DNA of 61,923 nucleotides from Methyloceanibacter sp. (GTDB lineage: Bacteria > Pseudomonadota > Alphaproteobacteria > Rhizobiales > Methyloligellaceae): positions 1-61,923 of the forward strand of contig JASJEH010000004.1 of assembly GCA_030064755.1 (NCBI GenBank), written 5' to 3'. The notes under the pieces were generated by a model. That model had not been told where the DNA came from and did not search any database. It worked only from the letters and a program-made list of their open reading frames with translations. Below, piece after piece: positions 53,236-61,923 of this stretch. Each line of letters begins with the position of its first letter. Position 1 is the first letter of the stretch. The position numbers were made by a program, and so were the translations under genes.

Positions 53236-53475
53236 GCGGGTCGTTTCGTCAACATTCGCAGTGTCCATGGGCGCGCCCGCGAACTCGGTCTGGGTTCGCG
53301 CCTTGGCGCGCTATCGACCATTCGCGCCTCGCTGGGCATTGTTTTCGGCTTCTACAGTCTTGGCATGAGCCCTGCCGCAGCTGTCGGCACAGGCTGACCG
53401 CCACCCGTATTTCATTCGCTAATCGGCGGAAAACGACTAGTTTTCCATTCCTCACAGATTATTCTGAAGGGGTGA
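53236..53475. other. Intergenic region before the glyA leader
   Basis: No gene is supported here. The visible element is the perfect inverted repeat at 53428-53446. A possible -10 (TATTCT at 53460-53465) lies just before the leader structure. Confidence 0.45.
53428..53446. repeat. Inverted repeat upstream of glyA
   Basis: GGAAAAC and GTTTTCC are perfect 7-base arms around GACTA. It lies about 170 bases before the glyA start and may be an operator; it has too few G-C pairs and no following T tract for a terminator. Confidence 0.5.
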
Positions 53476-53525
53476 GCTCTACCGTTGGGCTGTTGCTAGC
53501 GTCGCTGAGCGACATGTGGTAGAGC
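53476..53525 (+). promoter_or_regulatory. Structured 5' leader of glyA (candidate regulatory RNA)
   Basis: GCTCTACC (53476) pairs perfectly with GGTAGAGC (53518) to close a 34-base loop that contains an inner hairpin GTCGC-TGA-GCGAC (53501-53513). The structure is followed by 94 bases to the glyA ATG, with an AAGGAG ribosome site. It does not fit the riboswitch classes I know upstream of glyA; the folding is seen directly but a regulatory role is inferred. Confidence 0.4.
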
Positions 53526-53619
53526 GGGCGAAATCAGCCTGATCTCGTGGGACTGAGGTCCACTCATCCGCGGGTGCTTTCGGGCCCATAACAAGTTTAA
53601 GCTCAAGGAGCAGTCGGAG

Positions 53620-54909
53620 ATGTTGCAGAAAACGGCCAAAGATTTCTTTAATGAACATTTGAAGGACAGCGACCCCGACGTTTGGGGCGCGATCGAGCGT
53701 GAAGGCCAGCGGCAGCAAGACGAGATCGAGCTGATCGCGTCTGAGAACATTGTATCGCAGGCTGTGATCGATGCCGTCGGCACGCTCCTGACCAACAAAT
53801 ACGCCGAAGGCTATCCGGGGCGCCGCTACTACGGCGGGTGTCAGTACGTGGACGAGGTGGAGACCATCGCCATCGACCGCGCCAAGCAGCTTTTCAATTG
53901 CGAGTACGCGAACGTGCAGCCGCATTCCGGCTCGCAGGCCAACCAGTCGGTCATGCTGGCTCTTATCAAACCCGGCGATACCATCTTGGGCATGAGCCTG
54001 GCCGCGGGCGGCCACTTGACCCATGGCGCGCCGCCAAACCAATCAGGCAAGTGGTTCAACGCCGTCCAATACGGCGTGACGAAGGACACCAACCTTATCG
54101 ACTATGATGAGGTCGAACGCCTGGCCAATGAGCACAAGCCGAAGCTCATCATCGCTGGCGGCTCAGCCTATCCGCGCCATATCGACTTTAAGCGCTTCCG
54201 CGAAATCGCCGATGCGGTCGGCGCCTATCTCCACGTTGACATGGCACACTTCGCCGGCCTCGTCGCGGCAGGTCTGCATCCAAGCCCGCTTCCCTATGCG
54301 GACATTTGCACCACCACGACGCATAAGACATTGCGGGGACCGCGCTCCGGCCTCGTGGTGTCGAACAACACGGACATCGGCAAGAAGATCAATTCTGCTG
54401 TGTTCCCAGGTCTGCAGGGCGGTCCTTTAATGCACGTGATCGCAGGGAAGGCGGTTGCCTTTGGCGAGGCTCTGCAACCCTCATTCAAGGACTATATCAA
54501 GCAGGTCGTGGATAACTGCCGGGCATTGGGTCAAACGCTTGTCGACGGCGGGTTGGCGCTTGTGTCTGGTGGCACGGACACGCATTTGATCCTTGTTGAT
54601 CTGCGTCCCAAGGGGCTGACCGGCAAGGCGGCTGAGGAAGCACTGGGCCGTGCCTTCATCACCTGCAACAAGAATGGTGTGCCCTTCGATCCTGAAAAGC
54701 CGATGATCACGTCGGGCATTCGCCTCGGCTCGCCTGCGGGTACCACTCGCGGTTTCGGCGTCGGCGAGTTCCAGCAGGTGGGCAGCATGATCCTTGAAGT
54801 GCTCGACGGTCTCGTCGCCAATGGCGAAGAGGGCAACGGCGACGTCGAGGCGAAGGTGAAGCAGCAGGCCATCGAACTCTGCGGGCGCTTTCCGATCTAC
54901 AAGGTCTAA
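53620..54909 (+). CDS. glyA: Serine hydroxymethyltransferase
   Basis: GlyA converts serine and tetrahydrofolate to glycine and methylene-tetrahydrofolate. The 429-residue PLP enzyme has K236 as cofactor lysine in [34 protein letters not shown] near residue 60, and the SGSQANQSV substrate region. A strong AAGGAG site lies nine bases before the ATG. It starts a rightward run with nrdR and the riboflavin genes, as in many alphaproteobacteria. Confidence 0.98.
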   Translation: MLQKTAKDFFNEHLKDSDPDVWGAIEREGQRQQDEIELIASENIVSQAVIDAVGTLLTNKYAEGYPGRRYYGGCQYVDEVETIAIDRAKQLFNCEYANVQPHSGSQANQSVMLALIKPGDTILGMSLAAGGHLTHGAPPNQSGKWFNAVQYGVTKDTNLIDYDEVERLANEHKPKLIIAGGSAYPRHIDFKRFREIADAVGAYLHVDMAHFAGLVAAGLHPSPLPYADICTTTTHKTLRGPRSGLVVSNNTDIGKKINSAVFPGLQGGPLMHVIAGKAVAFGEALQPSFKDYIKQVVDNCRALGQTLVDGGLALVSGGTDTHLILVDLRPKGLTGKAAEEALGRAFITCNKNGVPFDPEKPMITSGIRLGSPAGTTRGFGVGEFQQVGSMILEVLDGLVANGEEGNGDVEAKVKQQAIELCGRFPIYKV

Positions 54910-54952
54910 GCGCCTAACGGCTTGGTGTTGACGAAGAGGAGGGCGGTCGCCC

Positions 54953-55456
54953 ATGCGGTGCCCTTATTGCGGCAGCACCAATACGCAAGTTAAGGACTCG
55001 CGCCCTAGCGAGGACCATACGACGATACGGCGCCGCCGCGTCTGCGCGGACTGCGGCGGCCGCTTTACCACCTTCGAACGTGTTCAGCTCCGCGAACTGA
55101 CAGTGATCAAGCGGAGCGGGCGCCGCATCCCCTTTGATCGAGACAAGCTTATGCGGTCCGTCCAGATCGCCCTACGCAAGCGGCCGGTCGATCCCGAGCG
55201 CACCGAGCGCATGGTCAGCGGCATCGTGCGTAGACTGGAGAATATGGGCGAGAGCGACATCCATTCGGAACAGATTGGCCATCTGGTGATGGAAGCGCTC
55301 AAGGGACTGGACGATGTCGCCTATGTTCGCTTCGCCTCGGTCTACAAGAACTTCCGCGAGGCCAAGGATTTTGAGGCGCTTCTCGGCGAACTGGCCGGTA
55401 CCGAAGACGAAGATGTCGATATGGACGCCGTCAAGCCCAACGCCCTCGACGACTAA
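54953..55456 (+). CDS. nrdR: Transcriptional repressor NrdR
   Basis: NrdR represses ribonucleotide reductase genes according to nucleotide state. The 167-residue protein has a zinc ribbon (C3, C6 in MRCPYCGS and C31, C34 in VCADCGGRF) followed by an ATP-cone ([20 protein letters not shown], then [11 protein letters not shown]). The acidic C-terminal tail is normal. It lies 43 bases after glyA and 26 bases before ribD. Confidence 0.97.
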   Translation: MRCPYCGSTNTQVKDSRPSEDHTTIRRRRVCADCGGRFTTFERVQLRELTVIKRSGRRIPFDRDKLMRSVQIALRKRPVDPERTERMVSGIVRRLENMGESDIHSEQIGHLVMEALKGLDDVAYVRFASVYKNFREAKDFEALLGELAGTEDEDVDMDAVKPNALDD

Positions 55457-55482
55457 GCAAGCCGCGCTTCCAGGAACCTCTC

Positions 55483-56616
55483 ATGAACCCGCGCGACGCG
55501 CATTACATGTCCCAAGCTGTCCGGATCGCCCGTCGGGGGCTGGGGCAGGTTTGGCCAAATCCGGCTGTCGGCGCGATCGCGGTCGACCCCTCCGGCGAGA
55601 TTGTCGGCCGGGGATGGACGGCGCCGGGCGGGCGGCCGCACGCCGAAGCGATTGCCTTGGACCAGGCAGGACACCGCGCTGAAGGCAGCACGCTCTACGT
55701 GACGCTCGAGCCCTGCGCGCATGAAGGCGGGCGCGGTGCGCCATGCTCGGGTGTCATTGTCGCAGCAAAGGTAAAACGCGTGGTCATCGGCATACGCGAC
55801 CCCGACCCCCGGACAGCGGGACGTGGTATCGAAAGACTGACAAACGCAGGGATCGAGGTGACAGAGGGTGTCCTCGCGGGGGAGGCGGCCTCCGTCACGC
55901 TGGGACATCTTATGCGGGTCACGGAAGGCCGGCCCGCGGTGACACTCAAACTGGCAATGGGATCCGACGGGCGTATTCCCCAAGGCGACGGTAAGCCCGT
56001 CTGGACTACAGGGCCCCAAGCCCGGTCCCATGGCCATCTCCTTCGAGCGATGAACGACGCCATTTTGGTTGGGCGCGGGACCATCGCCGCCGATGACCCA
56101 TCTCTGACCTGCCGCCTTCCAGGCATGTCGTGCCGCTCGCCCGTGCGCGTGGTTATGGACCGGCATTTGCGCACACGACCTACAGCAAGGTTGTTTGAGG
56201 ACCAGATGATACCGGTTTGGCTGCTGTGCGCTGCCGGCGAACCGCAGCCCAATGCGGACCCGCTTCATGACAGTGGTGCGGAGATCGTTCCCGTGCCGAT
56301 CGACGAGCTTGGTATGATCGACCCGCGGCACGCATTGGAGACTCTCGCGCACAGAGGAATCACCCGCGTTCTGATTGAAGGCGGACCGTCCGTGGCCGAA
56401 ACCTTCGTCGATGCCGACCTCGTTGATGAGGCCGTGATCTATCAGGGACCGAACCCGGTTGGCGAGGCTGGGCTGACGCCATTCGGAGGCGAAGGACTTG
56501 ATCGCTTTGCGGGAAACGGCCATTTCAAACGTATTGCCGCACGAAACATCGGCCCGGACCGGATGACGCGGTGGCGCAGGATAAGATCATGTTCACTGGC
56601 ATTGTCAGCGGCCTAG
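55483..56616 (+). CDS. ribD: Bifunctional riboflavin deaminase/reductase RibD
   Basis: RibD deaminates the GTP-derived pyrimidine and then reduces its ribosyl side chain in riboflavin synthesis. The 377-residue protein has the deaminase zinc site H53-A-E55 with C78 and C88, and a reductase domain from about residue 155 (VTLKLAMGSDGRI, LVGRGTIAADDPSLTCRLPG, LIEGGPSVAETFVDADLVDE). Its 3' end overlaps the ribE start by 28 bases. No FMN riboswitch is seen before it. Confidence 0.95.
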   Translation: MNPRDAHYMSQAVRIARRGLGQVWPNPAVGAIAVDPSGEIVGRGWTAPGGRPHAEAIALDQAGHRAEGSTLYVTLEPCAHEGGRGAPCSGVIVAAKVKRVVIGIRDPDPRTAGRGIERLTNAGIEVTEGVLAGEAASVTLGHLMRVTEGRPAVTLKLAMGSDGRIPQGDGKPVWTTGPQARSHGHLLRAMNDAILVGRGTIAADDPSLTCRLPGMSCRSPVRVVMDRHLRTRPTARLFEDQMIPVWLLCAAGEPQPNADPLHDSGAEIVPVPIDELGMIDPRHALETLAHRGITRVLIEGGPSVAETFVDADLVDEAVIYQGPNPVGEAGLTPFGGEGLDRFAGNGHFKRIAARNIGPDRMTRWRRIRSCSLALSAA

Positions 56617-57194
56617 GCACGCTCGTCGCACGTAAGGGCGGCTCATTCACCATCCAAACGCCCTACAAGCGGAAAAGCCTCGATCTAGGCGCCTCGATTG
56701 CCTTCGACGGATGCTGTTTGACGCTTACGAGAATTGAGAAGGGCAAGAGCGGCGGCGCTGCCGTCACCGTCGATGTCTCTAACGAGACCATGAGCCACAC
56801 AACGATGGGCACGTGGGAGCCGGGACGCATGATCAATCTCGAACGCGCCTTGGCGCTCGGGGAGGAGTTGGGGGGTCATATCGTCACGGGACACGTTGAC
56901 GGGGTCGCGAAAGTCGTCTCGCGCTTTCCCGATGGCGACAGCATGCGTATCCTCCTGGAAGTGCCTGGCGAATTCGCGAAATTCGTCGCATCGAAAGGCT
57001 CGATCGCCCTGAACGGCGTCTCATTGACGGTCAACGAAGTGGAAGGCGCGCGCTTCGACGTCAACATCATTCCGTTTACCCTGAAGCATACGAGTTGGGG
57101 CGACCGGCAGCCCGGTGATCTGGTAAACCTTGAAGTGGATTTGCTCGCGCGTTACGTGGCGCGGCTCGCGCAAGCAGAAGGACTACAGTCGTGA
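56589..57194 (+). CDS. ribE: Riboflavin synthase alpha subunit
   Basis: This enzyme joins two lumazine molecules to form riboflavin. The 201-residue protein has two barrel repeats, starting MFTGIVSGLGTLVARKGGSF and with the second at GHIVTGHVDGVAKVVSRFPD. The conserved DGCCLTLT (about 38-45) and NGVSLTVNEVEGARFDVNII match the family. It starts inside ribD, and its TGA overlaps the GTG of ribBA. Confidence 0.95.
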   Translation: MFTGIVSGLGTLVARKGGSFTIQTPYKRKSLDLGASIAFDGCCLTLTRIEKGKSGGAAVTVDVSNETMSHTTMGTWEPGRMINLERALALGEELGGHIVTGHVDGVAKVVSRFPDGDSMRILLEVPGEFAKFVASKGSIALNGVSLTVNEVEGARFDVNIIPFTLKHTSWGDRQPGDLVNLEVDLLARYVARLAQAEGLQS

Positions 57195-58312
57195 CGGCGT
57201 TAACTGCGGCGGAGACAACGGAGCTGAATCGGCTTCTGTCGCCCATCGAAGAAGTGATCGAGGACGCCCGGAACGGCAAGATGTTCATTCTTGTCGACGC
57301 AGAGGACCGCGAGAATGAAGGCGACCTCGTGATTCCTGCTCAAATGGCTACGCCCGACGCGATCAACTTTATGGCTAAGCATGGCCGCGGGCTCATCTGT
57401 CTGTCCATTGCTGCCGAACGTGCAAAGCAGCTTCGGCTAGAGCTCATGTCTCAATCGAATCGCTCCCGGCATTCGACGGCCTTCACGGTCTCCATCGAAG
57501 CACGAGAAGGCGTCTCGACGGGTATCTCGGCCCACGACCGTGCTCACACAATCTCGGTGGCAATCGATCCGACCAAGGATCATCGCGATATCGTCACGCC
57601 CGGCCATGTGTTTCCGCTTCTGGCAAAAGAGGGCGGCGTGCTCGTCCGCGCAGGACACACGGAGGCGGCCGTCGATATCTCCAGGCTGGCTGGTCTGAAC
57701 CCAGCGGGTGTGATCTGCGAGATCATGAATGACGATGGCACCATGGCGCGCCTGCCGGACCTCGTATCTTTTGCCGAGCACCATGGGTTAAAGATCGCGA
57801 CTATCGCCGACTTGATTGCGTACCGACTTCGCTACGATCATCTCGTTCGTCTCGTTGCGGACACAACGATCGAAGGACCTCGAGGCGGACCCTTCCAAGC
57901 GAAGGTCTATGCGACGACCGTTGATCCCGTTGAACATGTCGCCTTGGTCAAAGGGGACATCGCCTCTGGCGGCCCCGTTCTTGTGCGCGTCCATGCGGTG
58001 AACACGCTTGGAGATATGCTCACGCCGGGTTGCGACAATTGCGTCCGGAAAGCCATGGACATAATAGAGCGGGAAGGGCGAGGCGTTGTGGTCTTGATCC
58101 GGGAATCCCGGCCGGACGCGGTGTCGGCCAGCCTCAACAAAGGAACGCGTGGCAACAGTCAGTCGCGGCTCATGGACTACGGAATCGGGGCGCAGATCCT
58201 TTTGGACCTTGGCGTTCGTGAAATGGTTCTGCTATCGAACTCGCCCGCGCGAAAAATTGTCGGCCTAGAAGGCTATGGATTGACGGTCGCTGGTCAGCGC
58301 GGCCTGGAGTAA
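57191..58312 (+). CDS. ribB: DHBP synthase with degenerate GTP cyclohydrolase II domain (RibBA-type)
   Basis: The N-terminal half (to about residue 215) is a complete 3,4-dihydroxy-2-butanone-4-phosphate synthase: DAEDRENEGDLVIPA, FMAKHGRGLICLS, and VRAGHTEAAVDISRLAG. The C-terminal half aligns with GTP cyclohydrolase II, but the zinc-binding pattern (normally C-x10-C-x-C) is reduced to PGCDNC with the first Cys replaced, and the GTP-binding REGRGIG motif is absent (VVLIRESRPDAVSAS instead). So only the DHBP reaction is expected; GTP cyclohydrolase II must come from another gene. The GTG start overlaps ribE. Confidence 0.9.
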   Translation: MTALTAAETTELNRLLSPIEEVIEDARNGKMFILVDAEDRENEGDLVIPAQMATPDAINFMAKHGRGLICLSIAAERAKQLRLELMSQSNRSRHSTAFTVSIEAREGVSTGISAHDRAHTISVAIDPTKDHRDIVTPGHVFPLLAKEGGVLVRAGHTEAAVDISRLAGLNPAGVICEIMNDDGTMARLPDLVSFAEHHGLKIATIADLIAYRLRYDHLVRLVADTTIEGPRGGPFQAKVYATTVDPVEHVALVKGDIASGGPVLVRVHAVNTLGDMLTPGCDNCVRKAMDIIEREGRGVVVLIRESRPDAVSASLNKGTRGNSQSRLMDYGIGAQILLDLGVREMVLLSNSPARKIVGLEGYGLTVAGQRGLE

Positions 58313-58317
58313 GCACG

Positions 58318-58788
58318 ATGAGCCGCAAAGGCCCTAATTCCGTTCTCATTATCTCGGCGCGCTTCTACGAAGACATCGCCGACGAGCTTACGCGCGGCGC
58401 TTCCGAAGAGCTTCGAGGCAATGACGTCGAGTTCGAGGAAATCTCTGTGCCGGGATCACTTGAGATTCCACTTGCCCTCAGTCTTGCGCTTGCAAACGGG
58501 TTTGTCGGGCGCGCGGGACGACACCGGGCGTGTATTGCTCTTGGGTGCGTCATTCGCGGACAGACAAGCCATTTCGATATTGTGGCGCGCGAGTCGGCTA
58601 CTGGCCTTAGCCAACTTGCTGTTCAGCATGGCGTGCCGATCGGCTCCGGCATCATCACCTGCGAGACTATGGAACAAGCTTGGGAACGCGCCAGTGTCGA
58701 CGGTCGAAACAAGGGTGGCGACGCAGCCCGGGCCTGCCTCACTTTGATGCGCCTCGAAGAGCAATTTTCGTTAGCGAGCCGGCGCTAG
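58318..58788 (+). CDS. ribH: 6,7-dimethyl-8-ribityllumazine synthase
   Basis: RibH joins the DHBP product to the ribitylamino pyrimidine. The 156-residue protein has ISARFYEDIADELTRGASEE, VPGSLEIPLALS (phosphate-binding area), ALGCVIRGQTSHFDIVARES with the catalytic His, and the end MEQAWERASV near the C-terminus. Gln replaces the usual Glu in the RGETxH segment, a change also visible in some rhizobial forms. It lies six bases after ribBA and six before nusB. Confidence 0.95.
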   Translation: MSRKGPNSVLIISARFYEDIADELTRGASEELRGNDVEFEEISVPGSLEIPLALSLALANGFVGRAGRHRACIALGCVIRGQTSHFDIVARESATGLSQLAVQHGVPIGSGIITCETMEQAWERASVDGRNKGGDAARACLTLMRLEEQFSLASRR

Positions 58789-58793
58789 TAACG

Positions 58794-59291
58794 ATGGCAT
58801 CAAAGACAAAGACCACGGACCGCGCCAACGCCAGAAGCGCGGCGCGTCTGGCTGCCGTTCAGGCGCTCTACCAGATGGATATGACCGGTATCGACCTCAC
58901 CGACGTCGTGGCCGAATTCCAGATGCACCGCCTCGGACAGGAGTTGGAGGGAGACCACTACCACGCGGCCGAAGGTGAGTTCTTCCACGACTTGGTCGAT
59001 GGCGTTGTCCGAGAACAGCGGCAGCTCGACCCCATGCTCGACCAGCAACTGGCCGAGGGCTGGCGGCTCAATCGCGTCGATTCCATACTGCGGGCATTGC
59101 TTCGCTCCGCCGCTTTCGAGCTCTATATCCGCGATGATGTGCCGGCGCGGGTTGTGATCAACGAGTATGTCGACATCGCCCACGCCTTCTTCAGCGGCGA
59201 AGAACCCAAGGTCGTGAATGGCGTGCTGGATAGGCTGGCGCGCAAGGTGCGATCCGCGGAGTTTGATCGCGCGACCATAGGTGAGGGTTGA
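58794..59291 (+). CDS. nusB: Transcription antitermination factor NusB
   Basis: NusB binds boxA RNA with NusE in rRNA antitermination. The 165-residue all-helical protein has ARSAARLAAVQALYQMDMTG at the start, VDGVVREQRQLDPMLDQQLA, ILRALLRSAAFELYIRDDVP and VINEYVDIAHAFFSGEEPKV with FVNGVLD-type end. The ATG at 58794 follows ribH closely and the frame upstream is inside ribH. It comes before thiL, as usual. Confidence 0.95.
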   Translation: MASKTKTTDRANARSAARLAAVQALYQMDMTGIDLTDVVAEFQMHRLGQELEGDHYHAAEGEFFHDLVDGVVREQRQLDPMLDQQLAEGWRLNRVDSILRALLRSAAFELYIRDDVPARVVINEYVDIAHAFFSGEEPKVVNGVLDRLARKVRSAEFDRATIGEG

Positions 59292-59324
59292 GGCGAGGGC
59301 GTAGCACGAAAAAGGAGTTTCGCC

Positions 59325-60317
59325 ATGGCGCTAGCGGGAGAGTTTGACATTATCGCTCGCATCTTTGCACCGCTGGCGAGAGATTCGGGCGCACTCGAAC
59401 TAAAAGACGACGCCGCTGTTCTGACCGTCACCGACGACCATCAGATTGTCGTGACGTGCGACGCGCTCGTTAGTGGCGTGCACTTTCTGAAAGACGATCC
59501 CCCCAATTCGATCGGCTACAAAGCCCTGGCAGTCAACCTGTCGGATCTGACGGCGAAAGGGGCTTACGGCTATGTCTATACGCTCTCGCTCGCCCTCCCG
59601 CCGGAGACCACAATGGAATGGTTGGAGGCGTTCGCGGACGGGCTTGCTGAGGTGCAGGACCTTACGGGCATTTCGCTGATCGGCGGCGATACCACGGCCA
59701 CCTCCGGACCTCTGACGATCACGATCTCGGCGCTCGGCCTCGTTCAGCACGAGGCCGCAATCACTCGGCTTGGCGCGAAGGCCGGTGATCGACTCTATGT
59801 AGGCGGCCCGATAGGAGACGCTTATCTCGGCTTAAGGCTTCTTCAGGCACCGGCGTTGGCTCAAGACTGGGGCCTATCGGAAGAAGACGTAGACTATCTG
59901 ATCGATCGGTACCGAAGGCCGCCCATCGCGACGAGTGCGGCTCTGATCGTCAGAAACTTCGCGAAAGCCGCGATTGACGTGTCGGACGGCCTTGCCGCCG
60001 ATGTCGAGAAACTCTGCAACGTTTCCCATGTTGGCGCCGTAATCGAGACGACCAGGATCCCGTTTTCCCCGGCTGCGCGGAAGGTACTCAACGAAAATCC
60101 GGAGCTCTTGGCTGAGCTGATTACGGCAGGGGACGACTATGTTCCAGTCATTGCCGTTTCCGAGAATTCGGCGGGTTTATTCGAATCGGAAGCCGAAGAC
60201 CATGGAGTTAGTTTCACCCAGTTGGGCACGGTAGCGCCCCCCGACCAGATTCGCGTCCTGGGTGTGAACGGCCGCGAGATGCCGCTGAAAAACAAGGGAT
60301 TTACCCACTTCTCGTAA
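59325..60317 (+). CDS. thiL: Thiamine-monophosphate kinase
   Basis: ThiL phosphorylates thiamine monophosphate to thiamine diphosphate. The 330-residue protein starts with GEFDIIARIFAPLA and has the metal-binding LKDDAAVLTV, then VNLSDLTAKGAYG, ISLIGGDTTATSGPLTITIS and IDVSDGLAADVEKLC. These are the magnesium and ATP sites of the PurM/ThiL fold. AAAAAGGAG lies nine bases before the ATG. It is the last gene of the riboflavin/nus group; 191 bases then separate it from the pyrophosphatase. Confidence 0.95.
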   Translation: MALAGEFDIIARIFAPLARDSGALELKDDAAVLTVTDDHQIVVTCDALVSGVHFLKDDPPNSIGYKALAVNLSDLTAKGAYGYVYTLSLALPPETTMEWLEAFADGLAEVQDLTGISLIGGDTTATSGPLTITISALGLVQHEAAITRLGAKAGDRLYVGGPIGDAYLGLRLLQAPALAQDWGLSEEDVDYLIDRYRRPPIATSAALIVRNFAKAAIDVSDGLAADVEKLCNVSHVGAVIETTRIPFSPAARKVLNENPELLAELITAGDDYVPVIAVSENSAGLFESEAEDHGVSFTQLGTVAPPDQIRVLGVNGREMPLKNKGFTHFS

Positions 60318-60508
60318 CCGTCCGTCCCTCTCTACATCCTTCGTAGTAAGTGGCTCTAGGTCTGTTGCGTCGATGACGCAATTTTGGCATTTTCCGCCCC
60401 GGCTAAGTCCACTCTAGGGGGAAACAAGCGGCGGACACTAGCCATGTCATTCCAGCAGCCGCGGCTCATCCTAAACCCAACAAATCCAATAAACAGGAAC
60501 AGTCTGCT

Positions 60509-61923
60509 ATGACATGGGTTCTCTATCTCATTATTGCCTGTGGCGCGCTCTCGATCGCCTATGGAGTTGTCACCAGGAAAGCGATCCTGGCGGCTGACAC
60601 CGGCACGCCGAAGATGCAGGAAATCGCCGCAGCTATTCAAGAAGGTGCGCAGGCCTATCTCTCCCGCCAATACCAAGCCATCGGCTTGGTGGGCGTCGTC
60701 ATCTTTGTTGTTCTTTTCTTCCTGCTCGGCATCCTGCCAGCCATCGGCTTCGCGCTCGGCGCCATTCTGTCCGGTGTCGCCGGCTATATCGGCATGAACG
60801 TCTCGGTCCGCGCCAATGTCCGCACCGCGCAGGCAGCCACAAAGAGCCTTGCAGACGGGCTGAGCCTGGCCTTCAGGTCAGGGGCCATCACGGGGCTTCT
60901 AGTCGCCGGTTTAGCGCTTCTGGGCGTCGCGCTCTATTACTGGGTGCTAACGGTAATCCTCGGTTATGACGCGTCGTCTCGTGTGGTGATTGATGCGCTC
61001 GTGGCCCTTGGCTTCGGGGCTTCGCTGATCTCCATCTTCGCCCGCTTAGGCGGCGGTATCTTCACCAAGGGCGCCGATGTGGGCGGAGACCTTGTGGGCA
61101 AGGTCGAGGCGGGTATCCCGGAAGACGATCCGCGGAACCCGGCGACCATCGCGGACAATGTGGGCGACAACGTCGGCGACTGCGCTGGCATGGCCGCCGA
61201 TCTGTTCGAGACCTATGTGGTGACGGTCGTCGCCACGATGGTGCTGGCCTCCATATACTTCACTGGCAACCTAACCGAGCCGATGATGCTCTATCCGCTG
61301 GCCATCGGCGCCACATGCGTCATTACGTCGATTATCGGCACCTACTTTGTCCGCCTTGGCGCTAGCCAATCCATCATGGGTGCGCTGTACAAGGGTGTGA
61401 TCGTGACGGGCATTTTGTCCCTGATCGCCCTATGGCCCGTGACGCACTTCATGATCGGCATGGACACGAAAGTGAGCTTCGGCGATGTGAGCTTCACGGG
61501 GATGTCTCTGTACCTATGCGGTGTGGTCGGACTTGTTGTGACGGCACTGATTGTCGTCATCACCGAGTACTACACGTCCACGAAGTTCCGTCCCGTCCAT
61601 GAGATCGCGAAAGCGTCGGTCACCGGACACGGCACGAACGTCATTCAGGGTCTTGCTGTTTCCCTTGAGTCGACAGCGCTGCCCGCGCTCGTGATCATGG
61701 CCGGCATCATCGTCACGTTTAACCTCGCGGGCCTGTTTGGCATCGCCATCGCGGTCACCACAATGCTCGCGTTGGCCGGCATGGTGGTCGCGCTCGACGC
61801 GTTCGGTCCCGTGACGGACAACGCCGGTGGCATCGCCGAAATGGCGGGACTGCCGGAAAACGTACGCGAAACGACGGACGCACTGGATGCCGTGGGCAAC
61901 ACGACGAAGGCGGTGACTAAAGG
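60509..61923 (+). CDS. hppA: Membrane proton-pumping pyrophosphatase, K+-independent type (partial)
   Basis: This is an integral membrane enzyme coupling pyrophosphate hydrolysis to proton transport. The visible 471 codons include many membrane segments and the catalytic loop [20 protein letters not shown] followed by [20 protein letters not shown] and [15 protein letters not shown] (about 177-232). The second conserved loop ([16 protein letters not shown]) lies near the cut. At the last codons [11 protein letters not shown] is visible; Lys in GNTTKA rather than Ala marks the K+-independent class. The C-terminal third lies outside the window. It follows thiL in the same direction. Confidence 0.96.
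   Translation, partial: MTWVLYLIIACGALSIAYGVVTRKAILAADTGTPKMQEIAAAIQEGAQAYLSRQYQAIGLVGVVIFVVLFFLLGILPAIGFALGAILSGVAGYIGMNVSVRANVRTAQAATKSLADGLSLAFRSGAITGLLVAGLALLGVALYYWVLTVILGYDASSRVVIDALVALGFGASLISIFARLGGGIFTKGADVGGDLVGKVEAGIPEDDPRNPATIADNVGDNVGDCAGMAADLFETYVVTVVATMVLASIYFTGNLTEPMMLYPLAIGATCVITSIIGTYFVRLGASQSIMGALYKGVIVTGILSLIALWPVTHFMIGMDTKVSFGDVSFTGMSLYLCGVVGLVVTALIVVITEYYTSTKFRPVHEIAKASVTGHGTNVIQGLAVSLESTALPALVIMAGIIVTFNLAGLFGIAIAVTTMLALAGMVVALDAFGPVTDNAGGIAEMAGLPENVRETTDALDAVGNTTKAVTK

Noticed and set aside
55457..55482. FMN riboswitch before the riboflavin genes
   Set aside because: Only 26 bases separate nrdR and ribD, and no RFN-like conserved sequence is visible there or inside nrdR.

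Overview
The window looks like chromosomal DNA of an alphaproteobacterium, most likely of the order Hyphomicrobiales (Rhizobiales). Four things point there: the block pdxJ-acpS-lepB-rnc-era, then recO and parC; rpoZ directly before a bifunctional RelA/SpoT gene; the order glyA-nrdR-ribD-ribE-ribBA-ribH-nusB-thiL-hppA; and an LdtR regulator beside its L,D-transpeptidase. A Hyphomicrobiaceae/Methyloligellaceae-like host is my guess and is not proven. I see no insertion sequence, prophage, plasmid function or CRISPR array.

Layout. 1-5.9 kb: a truncated peptide-type solute-binding protein, an IalB-family secreted protein with a clear terminator, and a leftward run hspQ, lpxL-type acyltransferase and UbiH/UbiL-type hydroxylase, then a secreted NTF2-fold protein. 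6-15.7 kb: an accessory envelope/respiratory block. It holds a phosphate-type porin behind a well-formed Pho box, a pentapeptide-repeat protein, a sulfite dehydrogenase with a diheme cytochrome, a 1008-residue RTX protein with a Pho-box-like upstream site, and a GNAT acetyltransferase. 15.7-25.3 kb: mixed accessory genes, including Sel1 and patatin proteins, a divergent DUF5946/P-loop kinase pair, the sulfide dehydrogenase pair fccA-fccB, two tiny secreted proteins flanking tRNA-Ser(UGA), a YihY/BrkB membrane protein, a 46-residue DUF3096 protein and a BON-domain protein. 25.4-34.4 kb: an alpha/beta hydrolase, a large Slt lytic transglycosylase, dapA-smpB and a peroxiredoxin-fold protein without cysteine, then DUF3775, uracil-DNA glycosylase, NYN nuclease-like, folK and rpoZ.

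34.5-45.6 kb: housekeeping (rsh, DUF2062, pdxJ, acpS, lepB, rnc, era, recO, parC, bpt). 45.7-53.2 kb: RDD and LamG-like proteins, hemB, an extensin-like protein, a 3-hydroxyisobutyryl-CoA hydrolase-like protein, and ldtR with its L,D-transpeptidase, whose upstream regions share a TTAAGCG element. 53.2-61.9 kb: a structured leader before glyA, then nrdR, the riboflavin operon, nusB, thiL and a K+-independent-type proton pyrophosphatase cut by the window end.

How the parts fit. FccAB (sulfide to sulfur) and the sulfite dehydrogenase (sulfite to sulfate) would both feed electrons to the cytochrome c pool, which suggests supplementary inorganic sulfur oxidation in an organotroph. The two Pho-type sites tie the porin, and possibly the RTX protein, to phosphate limitation. 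Slt, the extensin-like protein, LdtR and the L,D-transpeptidase form a cell-wall remodelling theme. No single locus is clearly a new system. The best leads are the Pho-linked RTX protein, the diheme sulfite dehydrogenase subunit, the cysteine-free peroxiredoxin fold, the degenerate GTP cyclohydrolase II half of RibBA and the glyA leader.
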